This document shows positions 17,890-26,197 of a stretch of 64,000 nt of DNA, one piece after another. The translations under genes were made by a program, and so were the position numbers. Below the pieces are notes generated by a model that did no database searches, was not told the DNA's origin, and saw only the letters and a program-made list of their open reading frames with translations. Every line of letters begins with the position of its first letter. The first letter of the stretch is position 1. This DNA is from Vagococcus salmoninarum (lineage in GTDB: Bacteria; Bacillota; Bacilli; Lactobacillales; Vagococcaceae), in the NCBI RefSeq assembly GCF_003987495.1, contig NZ_NGJU01000012.1:1-64000 (forward strand), in the 5' to 3' direction.

Positions 17890-17931
17890 AGAGACAGTTA
17901 AGGAATCCAAACCTTAATTGTCTCTTTTTTT
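17890..17931 (+). terminator. terminator after the flavin reductase gene
   Basis: AGAGACAGTTAAGG and CCTTAATTGTCTCT pair around an 8-base loop, followed by a run of T. Confidence 0.92.
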
Positions 17932-18031
17932 AGCTATTTAAAGGACTAAAATTAAAAGCATAAGGGTAGACAAACAATCAACTAAAAGGTAAAGTAATAA
18001 TAGAATTTGAATGGAAAGAGGATGTTAAATT

Positions 18032-18949
18032 ATGCGTGACGTAATCATTATCGGGGCAGGCCCCGGCGGAATGACCGCAGCCTTATATGCTTCAAGAGCC
18101 GACTTATCAGTGCTTGTTTTAGAAGGTGGCTTACCAGGGGGGCAATTAAATAATACAGCAGAAGTTGAAAACTATCCTGGAGTAGGGATTATGCAAGGCC
18201 CAGAACTTGGGGAAAAAATGTTGGCTGATTCAAGTAACTTTGGGGCTGAACACGCTTATGGTTTTGTGACTGGGATTGAAGACCATGGCACATTCAAAAA
18301 AGTTATCACTGAAGATGAAACATTTGAGACGAAAGTTGTGATTATCGCCGCTGGTTCTGAGCACCGTAAATTAGGCGTAGTTGGCGAAGAAGAATATAGT
18401 GGCCGGGGTGTTTCTTACTGTGCCGTCTGTGATGGACCTTTCTTCCGTAATAAACACTTAGTCGTGATTGGTGGTGGCGATTCAGCAGTTGAAGAAGGTA
18501 GCTACTTAACTCAAGTTGCTGAAAAAGTTACAATTATCCACCGTCGTGATGCGTTAAGAGCCCAAAAAATCTTGCAAGATCGGGCATTTAAAAATGAAAA
18601 AATCGACTTTATTTGGAACAGTACCGCAGAGGAAATTCTAGGTAATGACATGCAAGTCAAAGGCTTACGCCTGAAAGATACACAAACCGGTGAAACTTCC
18701 GAAATTACTGCTGATGGCGTCTTTATTTACGTTGGATTAGATCCTCTAACAGCTCCTTTTAAAGGCTTAGGAATTACTGATGAGGAAGGGTGGATTCCAA
18801 CGAATGAAAAAATGGAAACCCGGATTCCTGGAATTTATGCCGTCGGTGATGTCCGTGCCACTGTTTTACGCCAAGTAGCAACAGCTGTTGGTGATGGTAG
18901 TATCGCTGGTCAAGAAGCTTACAAATATATCGAAGCAATGAATGATTAA
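18032..18949 (+). CDS. trxB: thioredoxin reductase
   Basis: A 305-residue FAD/NADPH disulfide reductase that recycles thioredoxin. It shows the FAD fold GAGPGGMTAAL (8-18), the redox-active CAVC at 130-133, the NADPH motif GGGDSAVEE, and the C-terminal FAD motif YAVGDVR. Length and motif order are those of low-molecular-weight TrxB. A purine-rich AGAGGATG site precedes the ATG. It stands alone between a terminator and the next gene's own leader. The thioredoxin-like protein at 22 kb could be a client, but there is no operon link. Confidence 0.97.
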   Translation: MRDVIIIGAGPGGMTAALYASRADLSVLVLEGGLPGGQLNNTAEVENYPGVGIMQGPELGEKMLADSSNFGAEHAYGFVTGIEDHGTFKKVITEDETFETKVVIIAAGSEHRKLGVVGEEEYSGRGVSYCAVCDGPFFRNKHLVVIGGGDSAVEEGSYLTQVAEKVTIIHRRDALRAQKILQDRAFKNEKIDFIWNSTAEEILGNDMQVKGLRLKDTQTGETSEITADGVFIYVGLDPLTAPFKGLGITDEEGWIPTNEKMETRIPGIYAVGDVRATVLRQVATAVGDGSIAGQEAYKYIEAMND

Positions 18950-19021
18950 ACATGTTAAAATAGAAGCAACCAAATAGGGAGAGAAATCTTCCTATTTTTC
19001 TATGTTTAGGAGGTCCCTTAA

Positions 19022-19597
19022 ATGACGTATGAGCATCGCTTACGAGCGTTAATTAAAGCAACACCAGCATTAATGGAAATTCTAGAAATTGTTGAAAGCT
19101 TACATTTAAAAGAAGGCTGTTTGTGTGCCGGTGCCTTGCGAAACACCCTTTGGAATCAGTTGACTGGTGCTAGCTCAGAGCTGCTTTCAGATATTGATGT
19201 GATTTATTATGATGATCAAGTCCCTTATGAAGAGAGTGTCACTCTACAGACTCAACTAAATCAAAAACATCCCACCTTTGAGTGGGAAGTTAAAAATCAA
19301 TATTACATGGGTTGCCATCACCCCGCTCAGAAACAGTATCAGTCGGTTTACGAAGGGATTGCCCATTTCCCTGAAAGGTGTACTGCCATTGGCGCCCGAA
19401 AAAAGGGCTCTGAGATTGAATTAATCGCCCCTCATGGCTATCATGATCTATTCAATTTAGTTGTGGCCCCCAGTCCTAGCTACCGAGAACAGCCGCATTT
19501 TTTAAAAGTTTATCAAGCACGGGTCGCTAAAAAAAACTGGCAGCAACAGTGGACAAGTTTAATTATTAAAGACTTACCTAGGGAGGGAAGCAAATGA
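19022..19597 (+). CDS. nucleotidyltransferase family protein (DUF925/NTP_transf_6)
   Basis: A 191-residue protein with GALRNTLWNQLTG followed by a DIDVIYYD motif (around 58-65), an aspartate pair typical of polymerase-beta-like nucleotidyltransferases. The later IGARKKGSEIELIAPHGYHDLF segment is typical of the DUF925 group. Substrate is unknown. It starts after AGGAGG and overlaps tmcAL by four bases (ATGA). This suggests co-translation and possibly a related role in RNA modification, which is an inference from position only. Confidence 0.8.
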   Translation: MTYEHRLRALIKATPALMEILEIVESLHLKEGCLCAGALRNTLWNQLTGASSELLSDIDVIYYDDQVPYEESVTLQTQLNQKHPTFEWEVKNQYYMGCHHPAQKQYQSVYEGIAHFPERCTAIGARKKGSEIELIAPHGYHDLFNLVVAPSPSYREQPHFLKVYQARVAKKNWQQQWTSLIIKDLPREGSK

Positions 19598-20772
19598 AAA
19601 GTTGTGGCGTGATTGTTGAGTATAACCCTTTCCATGCTGGTCATAAATATCATTTAAGTCAGGCCCGTCAAGTTAGTGGGGCAGATGTAGTTGTCGCTGT
19701 TATGAGTGGCAATTTTTTACAACGAGGGGAGCCAGCAATTATTAATAAATGGCTTCGGGCTGAAGAAGCTTTAAAACAAGGGGCGGATCTAGTCATTGAA
19801 TTACCTTTTGCCTACGCTGTCCAGTCCGCCGATTATTTTGCGACTGGGGCAGTTAAATTGTTGCAAGGGCTAGAAGTCGAAAACTTGTGTTTTGGCACTG
19901 ATAATCAAGAAGACTTAGATTATCAAGGGTTTGCAGCCTTTCATCAAGAACATTTAAGTGAAATCGAAACAACCTTCAATGCTTTGAAAAATAATGGGAT
20001 GAGCTATCCTCAGCAAATGACCGCCGTTTACCGCCAACTCTATCCAGAGTGGCAGTTAGACTTTACATCGCCAAATCATATTTTAGGAATGGCTTATGCC
20101 AAAGCTAATCAAGTGTACCAGCAGCCAATGAACTTATACCCGATTCAGCGGGCAGTTGCTAACCACCATGAGGAAAAGATTCACTCTCAAGAATTTGCTA
20201 GTGGCACAGCGATTCGGCAAGCGGCTTTTCGCCAAGAGCTCAGTCAAGTGGAAAAAGTAGTAACGGCAGGGAGTTTTGCAAGTCTCGCTGGCGAATCCTT
20301 AATTTCTTGGGAAGCCGCTTGGCCCTTGCTTAAATATCAATTACTAACGCGTTCACTGACGGATTTAAGAGAGATTTATCAAATGGTTGAAGGATTGGAA
20401 TATCGCTTAAAAGAACAAGTTAATCAAGCCAAGAGCTTTGAAGAATTTGTTAGTTTAGTGAAAACGAAACGTTTTACTTGGACAAGAATTCAACGTTTAT
20501 GTACTTATGTCTTATTAAATGTCAAACAAACTGAGATTGAAGCAGTCTGGGAAAATAGCTATTTAAGAGTTTTAGGCTTTACAGAAAAAGGCCGAGAATT
20601 TTTAAGCCTTAAAGGGAAAGGAAGTTCATTGCCACTGATTAGTAATGTCAGTCAAAAAACTGAGCAACAAGTAGCCTTGGATATCCGTGCCGGCCAAGTC
20701 TATCAGCTCTTCTCAAGCCATTTACCGGAACAAGATTATTATCGTAAACCGCTATATTTAAAAAAAGATTAG
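19594..20772 (+). CDS. tmcAL: tRNA(Met) cytidine acetate ligase
   Basis: A 392-residue HIGH-type nucleotidyltransferase (formerly YlbM). The N-terminal GVIVEYNPFHAGHKYHL (5-21) contains the HxGH motif, followed by VMSGNFLQRGEPA and the KQGADLVIELP segment. TmcAL activates acetate with ATP to make N4-acetylcytidine at the wobble base of elongator tRNA-Met. The start overlaps the upstream nucleotidyltransferase stop, with GGGAGG just upstream. Length is normal for the family. Confidence 0.94.
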   Translation: MKSCGVIVEYNPFHAGHKYHLSQARQVSGADVVVAVMSGNFLQRGEPAIINKWLRAEEALKQGADLVIELPFAYAVQSADYFATGAVKLLQGLEVENLCFGTDNQEDLDYQGFAAFHQEHLSEIETTFNALKNNGMSYPQQMTAVYRQLYPEWQLDFTSPNHILGMAYAKANQVYQQPMNLYPIQRAVANHHEEKIHSQEFASGTAIRQAAFRQELSQVEKVVTAGSFASLAGESLISWEAAWPLLKYQLLTRSLTDLREIYQMVEGLEYRLKEQVNQAKSFEEFVSLVKTKRFTWTRIQRLCTYVLLNVKQTEIEAVWENSYLRVLGFTEKGREFLSLKGKGSSLPLISNVSQKTEQQVALDIRAGQVYQLFSSHLPEQDYYRKPLYLKKD

Positions 20773-20799
20773 AAAAAATGTCGGTTATGTAAAAAAAGC

Positions 20800-20828
20800 T
20801 TAACAAAACTTGAAAATATCAGTATAAT
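20800..20828 (+). promoter_or_regulatory. sigma-A promoter of the YebC-family gene
   Basis: TTAACA (20800-20805), a 17-base spacer and a perfect TATAAT (20823-20828), ending 41 bases before the ATG. Confidence 0.75.
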
Positions 20829-20869
20829 GAATAAGGATATCAGACGAATTAAGAAAAGAGATGAATAGT

Positions 20870-21586
20870 ATGGGACGTAAGTGGGAGAATATTAAAGAAA
20901 AAAAAGCCGCTAAAGAAGGAAAAACAAGTCAAGTTTATGCTAAATTTGGGATTGAAATTTATGTAGCTGCCAAACAAGGTGAACCGGACCCCCATTTAAA
21001 TCAAAAATTACAATTTGTAGTAGATCGTGCTAAAACATACAATGTACCAAGACATGTCATTGATCGGGCGATCGAAAAAGCTAAAGGCAGTGGCGATGAG
21101 ACTTATTTAGAGCTCCGTTATGAAGGCTTTGGCCCAAATGGCTCGATGTTAATTGTCGATGCTTTAACTAATAACGTTAATCGCACTGTTTCAGAAGTCC
21201 GAGCAGCCTTTGGTAAGAATGGCGGTAACATGGGTGTTAGTGGTGCCGTTGCTTATATGTTTGAGAACACGGCAGTCTTTGCTTATGAAGGCGATAATTC
21301 AGATGAAATGTTTGAAAAACTTTTAGAAGCAGACATTGAAGTTAAAGACGTATTAGAAGAAGCTGGTCAAGTGATCATTTATGCAGAACCAGAAGATTTT
21401 AACAATGTTAGAACATTTTTGAAAGAACAAGGTGTGACGGAATTCACTGCGGCAGAATTAGAAATGATGGCCCAAAATGAAGTGACTCTTGAAGGTGATG
21501 ATTTAGTTAGTTTTGAAGGCTTAATCGATGTGTTAGAAGACTTAGATGATGTCCAAAAAGTTCATCACAATGTTCAAATGGATTAA
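20870..21586 (+). CDS. YebC/PmpR family regulatory protein
   Basis: A 238-residue protein of the YebC family (transcriptional regulator and/or translation factor at proline-rich stretches). Signatures are [16 protein letters not shown] at the N-terminus, the [11 protein letters not shown] and [14 protein letters not shown] segments, and [14 protein letters not shown]. The second of two nearby ATGs is chosen: it is the family start (MGRKW) and has AAAGAG at a proper distance, whereas the first ATG abuts that site. It is monocistronic with its own promoter and terminator. Confidence 0.94.
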   Translation: MGRKWENIKEKKAAKEGKTSQVYAKFGIEIYVAAKQGEPDPHLNQKLQFVVDRAKTYNVPRHVIDRAIEKAKGSGDETYLELRYEGFGPNGSMLIVDALTNNVNRTVSEVRAAFGKNGGNMGVSGAVAYMFENTAVFAYEGDNSDEMFEKLLEADIEVKDVLEEAGQVIIYAEPEDFNNVRTFLKEQGVTEFTAAELEMMAQNEVTLEGDDLVSFEGLIDVLEDLDDVQKVHHNVQMD

Positions 21587-21598
21587 TAATGTTGAAGT

Positions 21599-21627
21599 GA
21601 AGGCAGAATTCGTTCTGCCTTTTTTTG
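21599..21627 (+). terminator. terminator of the YebC-family gene
   Basis: AGGCAGAA and TTCTGCCT with a 4-base loop, followed by seven T. Confidence 0.92.
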
Positions 21628-21646
21628 TTTGGAAAAATCCCTTCAC

Positions 21647-21904
21647 TTAATTAGGCCATTTGCTTTTAGTTGCAAGCTGCTCTTGTCGATATTTTTTGCG
21701 AAAGCGATAGTAGGCAGCTAATTCCCAACTACCAAGGAGGAAGGAAACGAGCAGTAATAAGGTAAAAGATTGTTTAAATAGTTGAAAGTTAAAAATCAAA
21801 GCGAAGAAAGTAATGACTAACCAAAAGAACATAATTATATTACAAATATAATCAATTTTTCGAATCAAAAAAAACTTTTTATTAGCGGCGTCGTAATCTT
21901 TCAT
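21647..21904 (-). CDS. small two-helix membrane protein, unknown
   Basis: An 85-residue protein with two hydrophobic segments (about 16-38 and 45-65) and a basic C-terminal tail (RFRKKYRQEQ). No family is recognised. The frame is credible because AGGAGGT lies 5 bases before the ATG and the gene fills the space between a terminator and a divergent gene. Hydrophobic helices with charged ends suggest an inner-membrane protein with both ends in the cytoplasm. Confidence 0.7.
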   Translation of the reverse strand: MKDYDAANKKFFLIRKIDYICNIIMFFWLVITFFALIFNFQLFKQSFTLLLLVSFLLGSWELAAYYRFRKKYRQEQLATKSKWPN

Positions 21905-22092
21905 AATGACCTCCTGTTGAAATGTTGATGATTCGTATTATACTAAGGCAACTTAATAAAGTAAATAAGAATAATGATTTTCAAATGAAAGGGACAGAGC
22001 TAGCTTAAGTTAAGCGAGTTAGTGTTCTGAAAGCTAAACTTTCGTTTATTTTCAATTTATTCGGTATAATTTAATTGAAAGAGGTGGATCAA

Positions 22093-22434
22093 GTGTTTAA
22101 TCAATACAATCAATTATCAGAAGTCCGAGAAGTCATCGCTAAGGAGCAATTAGTTTTTCTTTATATTGGCCAAGAAAACTGTAGCGTCTGTCATGGACTG
22201 AAGCCACAAATCGAAAAAATTATTGCAAATTATCCGGAAATCGCAACAGTCGAACTAGATGCAATCAAAACTCCAGCTGTGGCAGAAGCGTTTCAAGTCT
22301 TAGCGGTACCAGTTTTATTACTATTTGTGGAAGGTAAAGAGTATTTACGGAAAGCCCGAATTGTTAATATTAGTGAGTTTAGCCAACAATTAGAAAAAAT
22401 TGTCTTAGGTGTTCGTTCAATGAATCAAGAGTAA
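22093..22434 (+). CDS. thioredoxin-like protein
   Basis: A 113-residue thioredoxin fold with the redox motif CSVC (30-33) after YIGQEN, and a cis-proline segment AVPVLLLFVEGKEY. There is no signal peptide, so it acts in the cytoplasm. The GTG at 22093 is preferred, since AGAGGTGG lies about 6 bases upstream; an in-frame TTG further up overlaps that site. Ser-Val between the cysteines differs from the classical CGPC, so it is probably a specialised reductase rather than housekeeping thioredoxin. Confidence 0.85.
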   Translation: MFNQYNQLSEVREVIAKEQLVFLYIGQENCSVCHGLKPQIEKIIANYPEIATVELDAIKTPAVAEAFQVLAVPVLLLFVEGKEYLRKARIVNISEFSQQLEKIVLGVRSMNQE

Positions 22435-22453
22435 TTTTTTTATAAAAGATAGG

Positions 22454-22500
22454 AATACTGAAGGCTGAGATTGATGATTGAAAGCTTTCAGTATTTTTTT
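22454..22500 (+). terminator. terminator after the thioredoxin-like gene
   Basis: AATACTGAAGGCT pairs with AGCTTTCAGTATT (one G-U), followed by seven T. Confidence 0.82.
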
Positions 22501-22623
22501 GTATATTTTAGTTCATAAATGTAAAAAAACTAAAGAAGTTAGAATTAAGTAAGAGTCAAAAGATTCAAAAAAACCTACACAAAAAGTTATTTGAACAAAA
22601 AAATACTAGGAGAGAGTTTAAAA

Positions 22624-22674
22624 ATGAGGTATAATCGAACTATACCAAATAAATGGAGGGGATCGATTAAATGA
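22624..22674 (+). CDS. possible 16-residue leader peptide overlapping the next gene
   Basis: A short frame, MRYNRTIPNKWRGSIK, has its own AGGAGAG site 9 bases upstream. Its TGA overlaps the next gene's ATG (ATGA). This arrangement suggests translational coupling. The first codons lie in a perfect inverted repeat GGTATA-7-TATACC (22628-22646), which could be a hairpin or an operator. Translation is unproven. Confidence 0.4.
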   Translation: MRYNRTIPNKWRGSIK

Positions 22675-23336
22675 ATGGCAGTAAGATAGATGCAACGGAA
22701 TGGCTTAATTCGGAATTGTTTATTAATAATACGTTACCATTTCTATTTATTATTATCGGTTTTTGTTTTTTTGGTGTGATTTTACTCGGATTATATGCGA
22801 ATAAAAGCCGTTTTAGAACAATTGCCTTAATTTCATTTACCGTTTGTGGTTTGATTATCGGCAGCTATAGTTACTTGAAAGTTCAAACGTTAAAAGGTTT
22901 TAATGAAATCGCTAGCAACCAATCCTCAGCGATTAGAGATCGGCAAAAGAAGCCTTTCATTTACGAATACTCTAAAAAACGCCATGGCGATCAACTTGAC
23001 GTTTTAAAATTAGACAATTTACATTTTTACGATAAAGAAGTTGTAATCGATGATGAATCAGTGACTTTCTTAGGGAAGACTGAACATATTTACTATATAA
23101 AAATTTACAATAACTTATATAATCTTAATTTAAGCTCACCAAATATTGAGTTCAAAGAGGATTACGACAAAGCGGTCAGAACAGGCTTTAGCTATAAGCT
23201 TAATGATAAAGCCTTTAGTGAAATTGGTTTTTACCCAGAAATTGGTCCCGTTTATACGAAAATCATTGTCCCATTGAAATTAAAAGACATGGAGTACGTG
23301 GATTTAGATGAACGTTCCAAGACGTTAGAGTTTTAA
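22671..23336 (+). CDS. two-helix membrane protein with extracytoplasmic domain, unknown
   Basis: A 221-residue protein with membrane helices at about 21-44 and 50-69, followed by a soluble, beta-rich domain of about 150 residues with many Tyr and charged residues. No family is recognised. A strong GGAGGGG site precedes the ATG. A short frame upstream overlaps its start. The next small membrane gene follows 60 bases later in the same direction, so they may form an operon. Confidence 0.75.
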   Translation: MNGSKIDATEWLNSELFINNTLPFLFIIIGFCFFGVILLGLYANKSRFRTIALISFTVCGLIIGSYSYLKVQTLKGFNEIASNQSSAIRDRQKKPFIYEYSKKRHGDQLDVLKLDNLHFYDKEVVIDDESVTFLGKTEHIYYIKIYNNLYNLNLSSPNIEFKEDYDKAVRTGFSYKLNDKAFSEIGFYPEIGPVYTKIIVPLKLKDMEYVDLDERSKTLEF

Positions 23337-23396
23337 AAGTTAGCCCATGTAGTAACCTTTCAACAGCATAAAAATTCTTTTGAAGGAGTGGCAGAA

Positions 23397-23645
23397 GTGA
23401 CTTCAAATTCCAAGGAAGTAAAAAGAGCGTATGTGATTTTTGGTATGTCATTACTTTGGTCTTTAGGTTTTATCTTTAGTCAAAAAAGAGGGGATAGTAG
23501 TTTAATTTATCATTACTTATACGTTGTCGGTAGCTTATTTTTAGCTGCGGCAGCATTGAGTCAAATGCGCAATCTGCAACTGCTAATCGTTAAACTACTG
23601 GCCGTCCTGATTTTATTAGTCACCTACTTGTTAGTTTTTCTATAA
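23397..23645 (+). CDS. small membrane protein, unknown
   Basis: An 82-residue protein with three hydrophobic segments (about 11-27, 36-54 and 59-80). The GTG at 23397 is chosen because GAAGGAG lies 8 bases upstream; an upstream in-frame GTG overlaps that site. No family is recognised. It is probably co-transcribed with the preceding membrane protein and ends before a shared terminator. Confidence 0.65.
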   Translation: MTSNSKEVKRAYVIFGMSLLWSLGFIFSQKRGDSSLIYHYLYVVGSLFLAAAALSQMRNLQLLIVKLLAVLILLVTYLLVFL

Positions 23646-23698
23646 AGGCCTAGTTTAAAAGGAATGCCTTTAAAAATCACTTAATTTCATTGCCAAGT

Positions 23699-23730
23699 AA
23701 AAAAACCATGACAGTTGTCATGGTTTTTTT
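23699..23730. terminator. bidirectional terminator
   Basis: AACCATGACA and TGTCATGGTT with a 2-base loop, flanked by A and T runs, between the small membrane gene and the convergent glnQ-like gene. Confidence 0.92.
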
Positions 23731-23737
23731 TACTTAA

Positions 23738-24475
23738 CTAAATATTTAAGACTTTGTCTAAGAAAGCAATTGTCCGTTCGTTCTGTGGGGCGTCAAAGAT
23801 TTCTTGAGGAGTTCCTTCTTCAACGAACTTGCCACCGTCAGTAAAGATCACTCGGTCAGCAACTTCTTTAGCGAAGCCCATTTCATGAGTAACGATAACC
23901 ATAGTCATCCCGTCAAGGGCGAGTTTTTTCATGACATTCAAGACATCCCCAACCATTTCCGGGTCAAGGGCTGACGTCGGTTCATCAAAAAGCATAATAT
24001 CAGGTGTCATAGCCAAAGCGCGAGCGATTGCCACCCGTTGTTTTTGCCCACCAGATAAAGACTCAGGGAAACTATTTCGTTTATCTGCCAAACCAACCAT
24101 AGCTAATAGTTCTTCAGCATGAGTTGTTGCTTCAGCTTTGGTTAAGCCTTTTAGATCGACAGGGGCTAAGATAATATTGTCTAAAACGCTCAAATGAGGG
24201 AATAAGTTAAAATGTTGGAAAACCATGCCGATATTTTGTCTAACAAGATTAATATCCGTTTTTTTATCCGTCATGTCAAAACCGTCAACAATAATTGTGC
24301 CACTGGTTGTTTCTTCTAATTGATTTAAACAACGGAGAAAGGTACTTTTACCAGAACCAGAAGGGCCGATGATACAGACGACTTCTCCTTCATTGATCGT
24401 GGTATTTAGATCGTTTAAGACAAGATTATCGCCAAAATGTTTAATTAGATGCTCAACAATAACTTTAGTTGCCAT
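23738..24475 (-). CDS. glnQ: polar amino acid ABC transporter ATPase, glutamine type
   Basis: A 245-residue ATPase with Walker [16 protein letters not shown], signature [15 protein letters not shown], Walker [13 protein letters not shown] and the switch His in [15 protein letters not shown]. It energises amino-acid uptake with the fused binding protein-permease upstream. The ATG at 24475 is chosen because AAGGAAGGTG lies just upstream and it yields the family start MATKVIVEH. It overlaps the upstream gene by 11 bases. Confidence 0.93.
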   Translation of the reverse strand: MATKVIVEHLIKHFGDNLVLNDLNTTINEGEVVCIIGPSGSGKSTFLRCLNQLEETTSGTIIVDGFDMTDKKTDINLVRQNIGMVFQHFNLFPHLSVLDNIILAPVDLKGLTKAEATTHAEELLAMVGLADKRNSFPESLSGGQKQRVAIARALAMTPDIMLFDEPTSALDPEMVGDVLNVMKKLALDGMTMVIVTHEMGFAKEVADRVIFTDGGKFVEEGTPQEIFDAPQNERTIAFLDKVLNI

Positions 24476-25910
24476 TTCTATGCACCTTCCTTTCAATTCG
24501 TTTAGAAAGACTTGTTAGTAACGTGATCACGACTAAGTACATGATTGAAATAATTAGTAAGACTTTAAAGGCTTGTAAGTTACGAGCCATAATAATTTGA
24601 CCAGAACGTAAGAGTTCTAAAATACCAATGGCGGATAAAATACTTGTGTCTTTTAAAGTAATGACAAATTGATTAATAAATGAAGGAATCATAATTTTAA
24701 AAGCTTGGGGTAAAATTATTTTAGCCATCGTTTTGCTGTAAGGTAAGCCTAAACTACGGGCAGCTTCTGTTTGACCAGCAGGGACAGCGTTAATTCCCCC
24801 ACGAACGATTTCCGCAATATAAGCACCAGCATTTAGACTTAAAGTAATGATCCCAGCAATTACAGGATCCATTTTAATTCCGGCAAAGTTGGAAATACCT
24901 AAGTAGATAAATAAAGCAAAGACATACAAAGGAATCCCACGAATAATTGTCACGTATAGAGAGGCGATCCCTCTTAAGAGACCAATTTCAGAGACACTCA
25001 TTAAACCGAAGAGAATCCCAATAATAGTTGCAATGATAAATGAGGCAAAGGTGATTAACAATGTATAACCTAAACCTTTTAAAAGGGATTGATAGTTATT
25101 TAAGATAATCCCTTTGAAGCTTTGCTCATCAGTAGTAACTTCTGGGGCTTCAATATAAGTGTTTAAAATCTCATCGTATTCGCCACTAGCTTTTAATTCT
25201 GCTAAGCCAGCATTGAATAATGCGAGCAATTCAGGGTTTTGGCTTTTTTTAACGCCAAAGCCGTAACTGCCACCTTTTTCAAACTCACCAATTAGTTTTA
25301 ACGGTTGGCCTTGTTTAACAGCATAGCCAATCACGGGAAAGTCATCAAAAATCGCATCAACATTACCAGCACTTAGGACACTGTACATAATGTCCGCTGT
25401 GTCATAAAGTTTAATCGTGTAGCCATACTCATCTTTATGGGCTTCTAAAAATTCTGAACTTTCAGTACCAGTTTTAGCTGCTACAGTTTTACCTGTTAAG
25501 TCGTGATAGCCACTAATGTCCTGGTTGTCACTGGCGACAGCCATTTGAATACCACTTTGAAAGTAAGGGTCGGAAAAATCAAAACTTTTTTGTCTTTCTT
25601 CCGTAATTGTCATACCTGCCATGACTCCGTCCATTTGCCCAGCTTCTACGGCTTGAACAGCCGAACTAAAGCCTACCGGTTTAATGTCGAAAGTGACATC
25701 ACCAATTTCGGCAATTCGGGCTAATAAATCCATATCAATACCAATATAGTTTCCATCACTATCTGAGAATTCGAAAGGAGCAAAGGTAATGTCAGTCCCT
25801 ATAACATAAGTTGTTTTTTTCTCGGCTTGAGCAGTTGAACTTCCTAGCACTAAAGTTAAGAGCAAAACTAAAGCTGTTACAAGTTGCATAATTAACTGTT
25901 TCTTCTTCAT
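24465..25910 (-). CDS. glnP: fused amino acid-binding protein and permease of an ABC importer
   Basis: A 481-residue GlnP-type fusion. A signal peptide (about 1-29) is followed by one extracellular substrate-binding domain (about 34-255: [37 protein letters not shown]). A HisM-type permease domain comes next (about 270-475), with the EAA loop around [22 protein letters not shown]. Lactococcal GlnP has two tandem binding domains; this has one. Glutamine or glutamate is the likely substrate but is not proven by sequence. GGAGG-like sequence precedes the ATG. The ATPase gene overlaps its 3' end. Confidence 0.92.
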   Translation of the reverse strand: MKKKQLIMQLVTALVLLLTLVLGSSTAQAEKKTTYVIGTDITFAPFEFSDSDGNYIGIDMDLLARIAEIGDVTFDIKPVGFSSAVQAVEAGQMDGVMAGMTITEERQKSFDFSDPYFQSGIQMAVASDNQDISGYHDLTGKTVAAKTGTESSEFLEAHKDEYGYTIKLYDTADIMYSVLSAGNVDAIFDDFPVIGYAVKQGQPLKLIGEFEKGGSYGFGVKKSQNPELLALFNAGLAELKASGEYDEILNTYIEAPEVTTDEQSFKGIILNNYQSLLKGLGYTLLITFASFIIATIIGILFGLMSVSEIGLLRGIASLYVTIIRGIPLYVFALFIYLGISNFAGIKMDPVIAGIITLSLNAGAYIAEIVRGGINAVPAGQTEAARSLGLPYSKTMAKIILPQAFKIMIPSFINQFVITLKDTSILSAIGILELLRSGQIIMARNLQAFKVLLIISIMYLVVITLLTSLSKRIERKVHRNGN

Positions 25911-26056
25911 TTTATTCCTCCTTAAAATTTAATTTACTCCACATTATATCTTAGAAAATAACTAAAAGACAATAGAAAGATTAAAAATGAAAGAAGAAAG
26001 ATTAAAAAGTAAGTACGTCTTTTTTTCGTGAAAATCAAATTGAGGAAAAGTAGTGG

Positions 26057-26070
26057 CGAAAATACGTTCG
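26057..26070 (+). promoter_or_regulatory. LexA-like box 1 upstream of uvrB
   Basis: CGAAAATACGTTCG fits the SOS-box consensus CGAACRNRYGTTYG/C with one mismatch in the left half. It lies next to a possible -10 (TATGAT, 26072-26077). Confidence 0.55.
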
Positions 26071-26095
26071 GTATGATAAAATTAACAAGTGAACT

Positions 26096-26109
26096 AGAAC
26101 GTATGTTTC
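26096..26109 (+). promoter_or_regulatory. LexA-like box 2 upstream of uvrB
   Basis: AGAACGTATGTTTC matches 13 of 14 positions of the Gram-positive SOS consensus CGAACRNRYGTTYC. It lies about 90 bases before uvrB. uvrBA are established LexA targets in Firmicutes, so the assignment is likely. Confidence 0.72.
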
Positions 26110-26197
26110 CTTTGTGTAAGTCCTTCTAAGTGACTTTATTTCAAAGAATGTGTACCCTAGTTATTATGGAGCTACTTCTATTTAAGGAGGCAATTAA

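Noticed and set aside
22628-22646. TATAAT at 22630 as promoter of the 22.7-kb membrane gene
   Set aside because: No -35 or extended -10 is found at proper spacing; the palindrome and leader frame explain it better.
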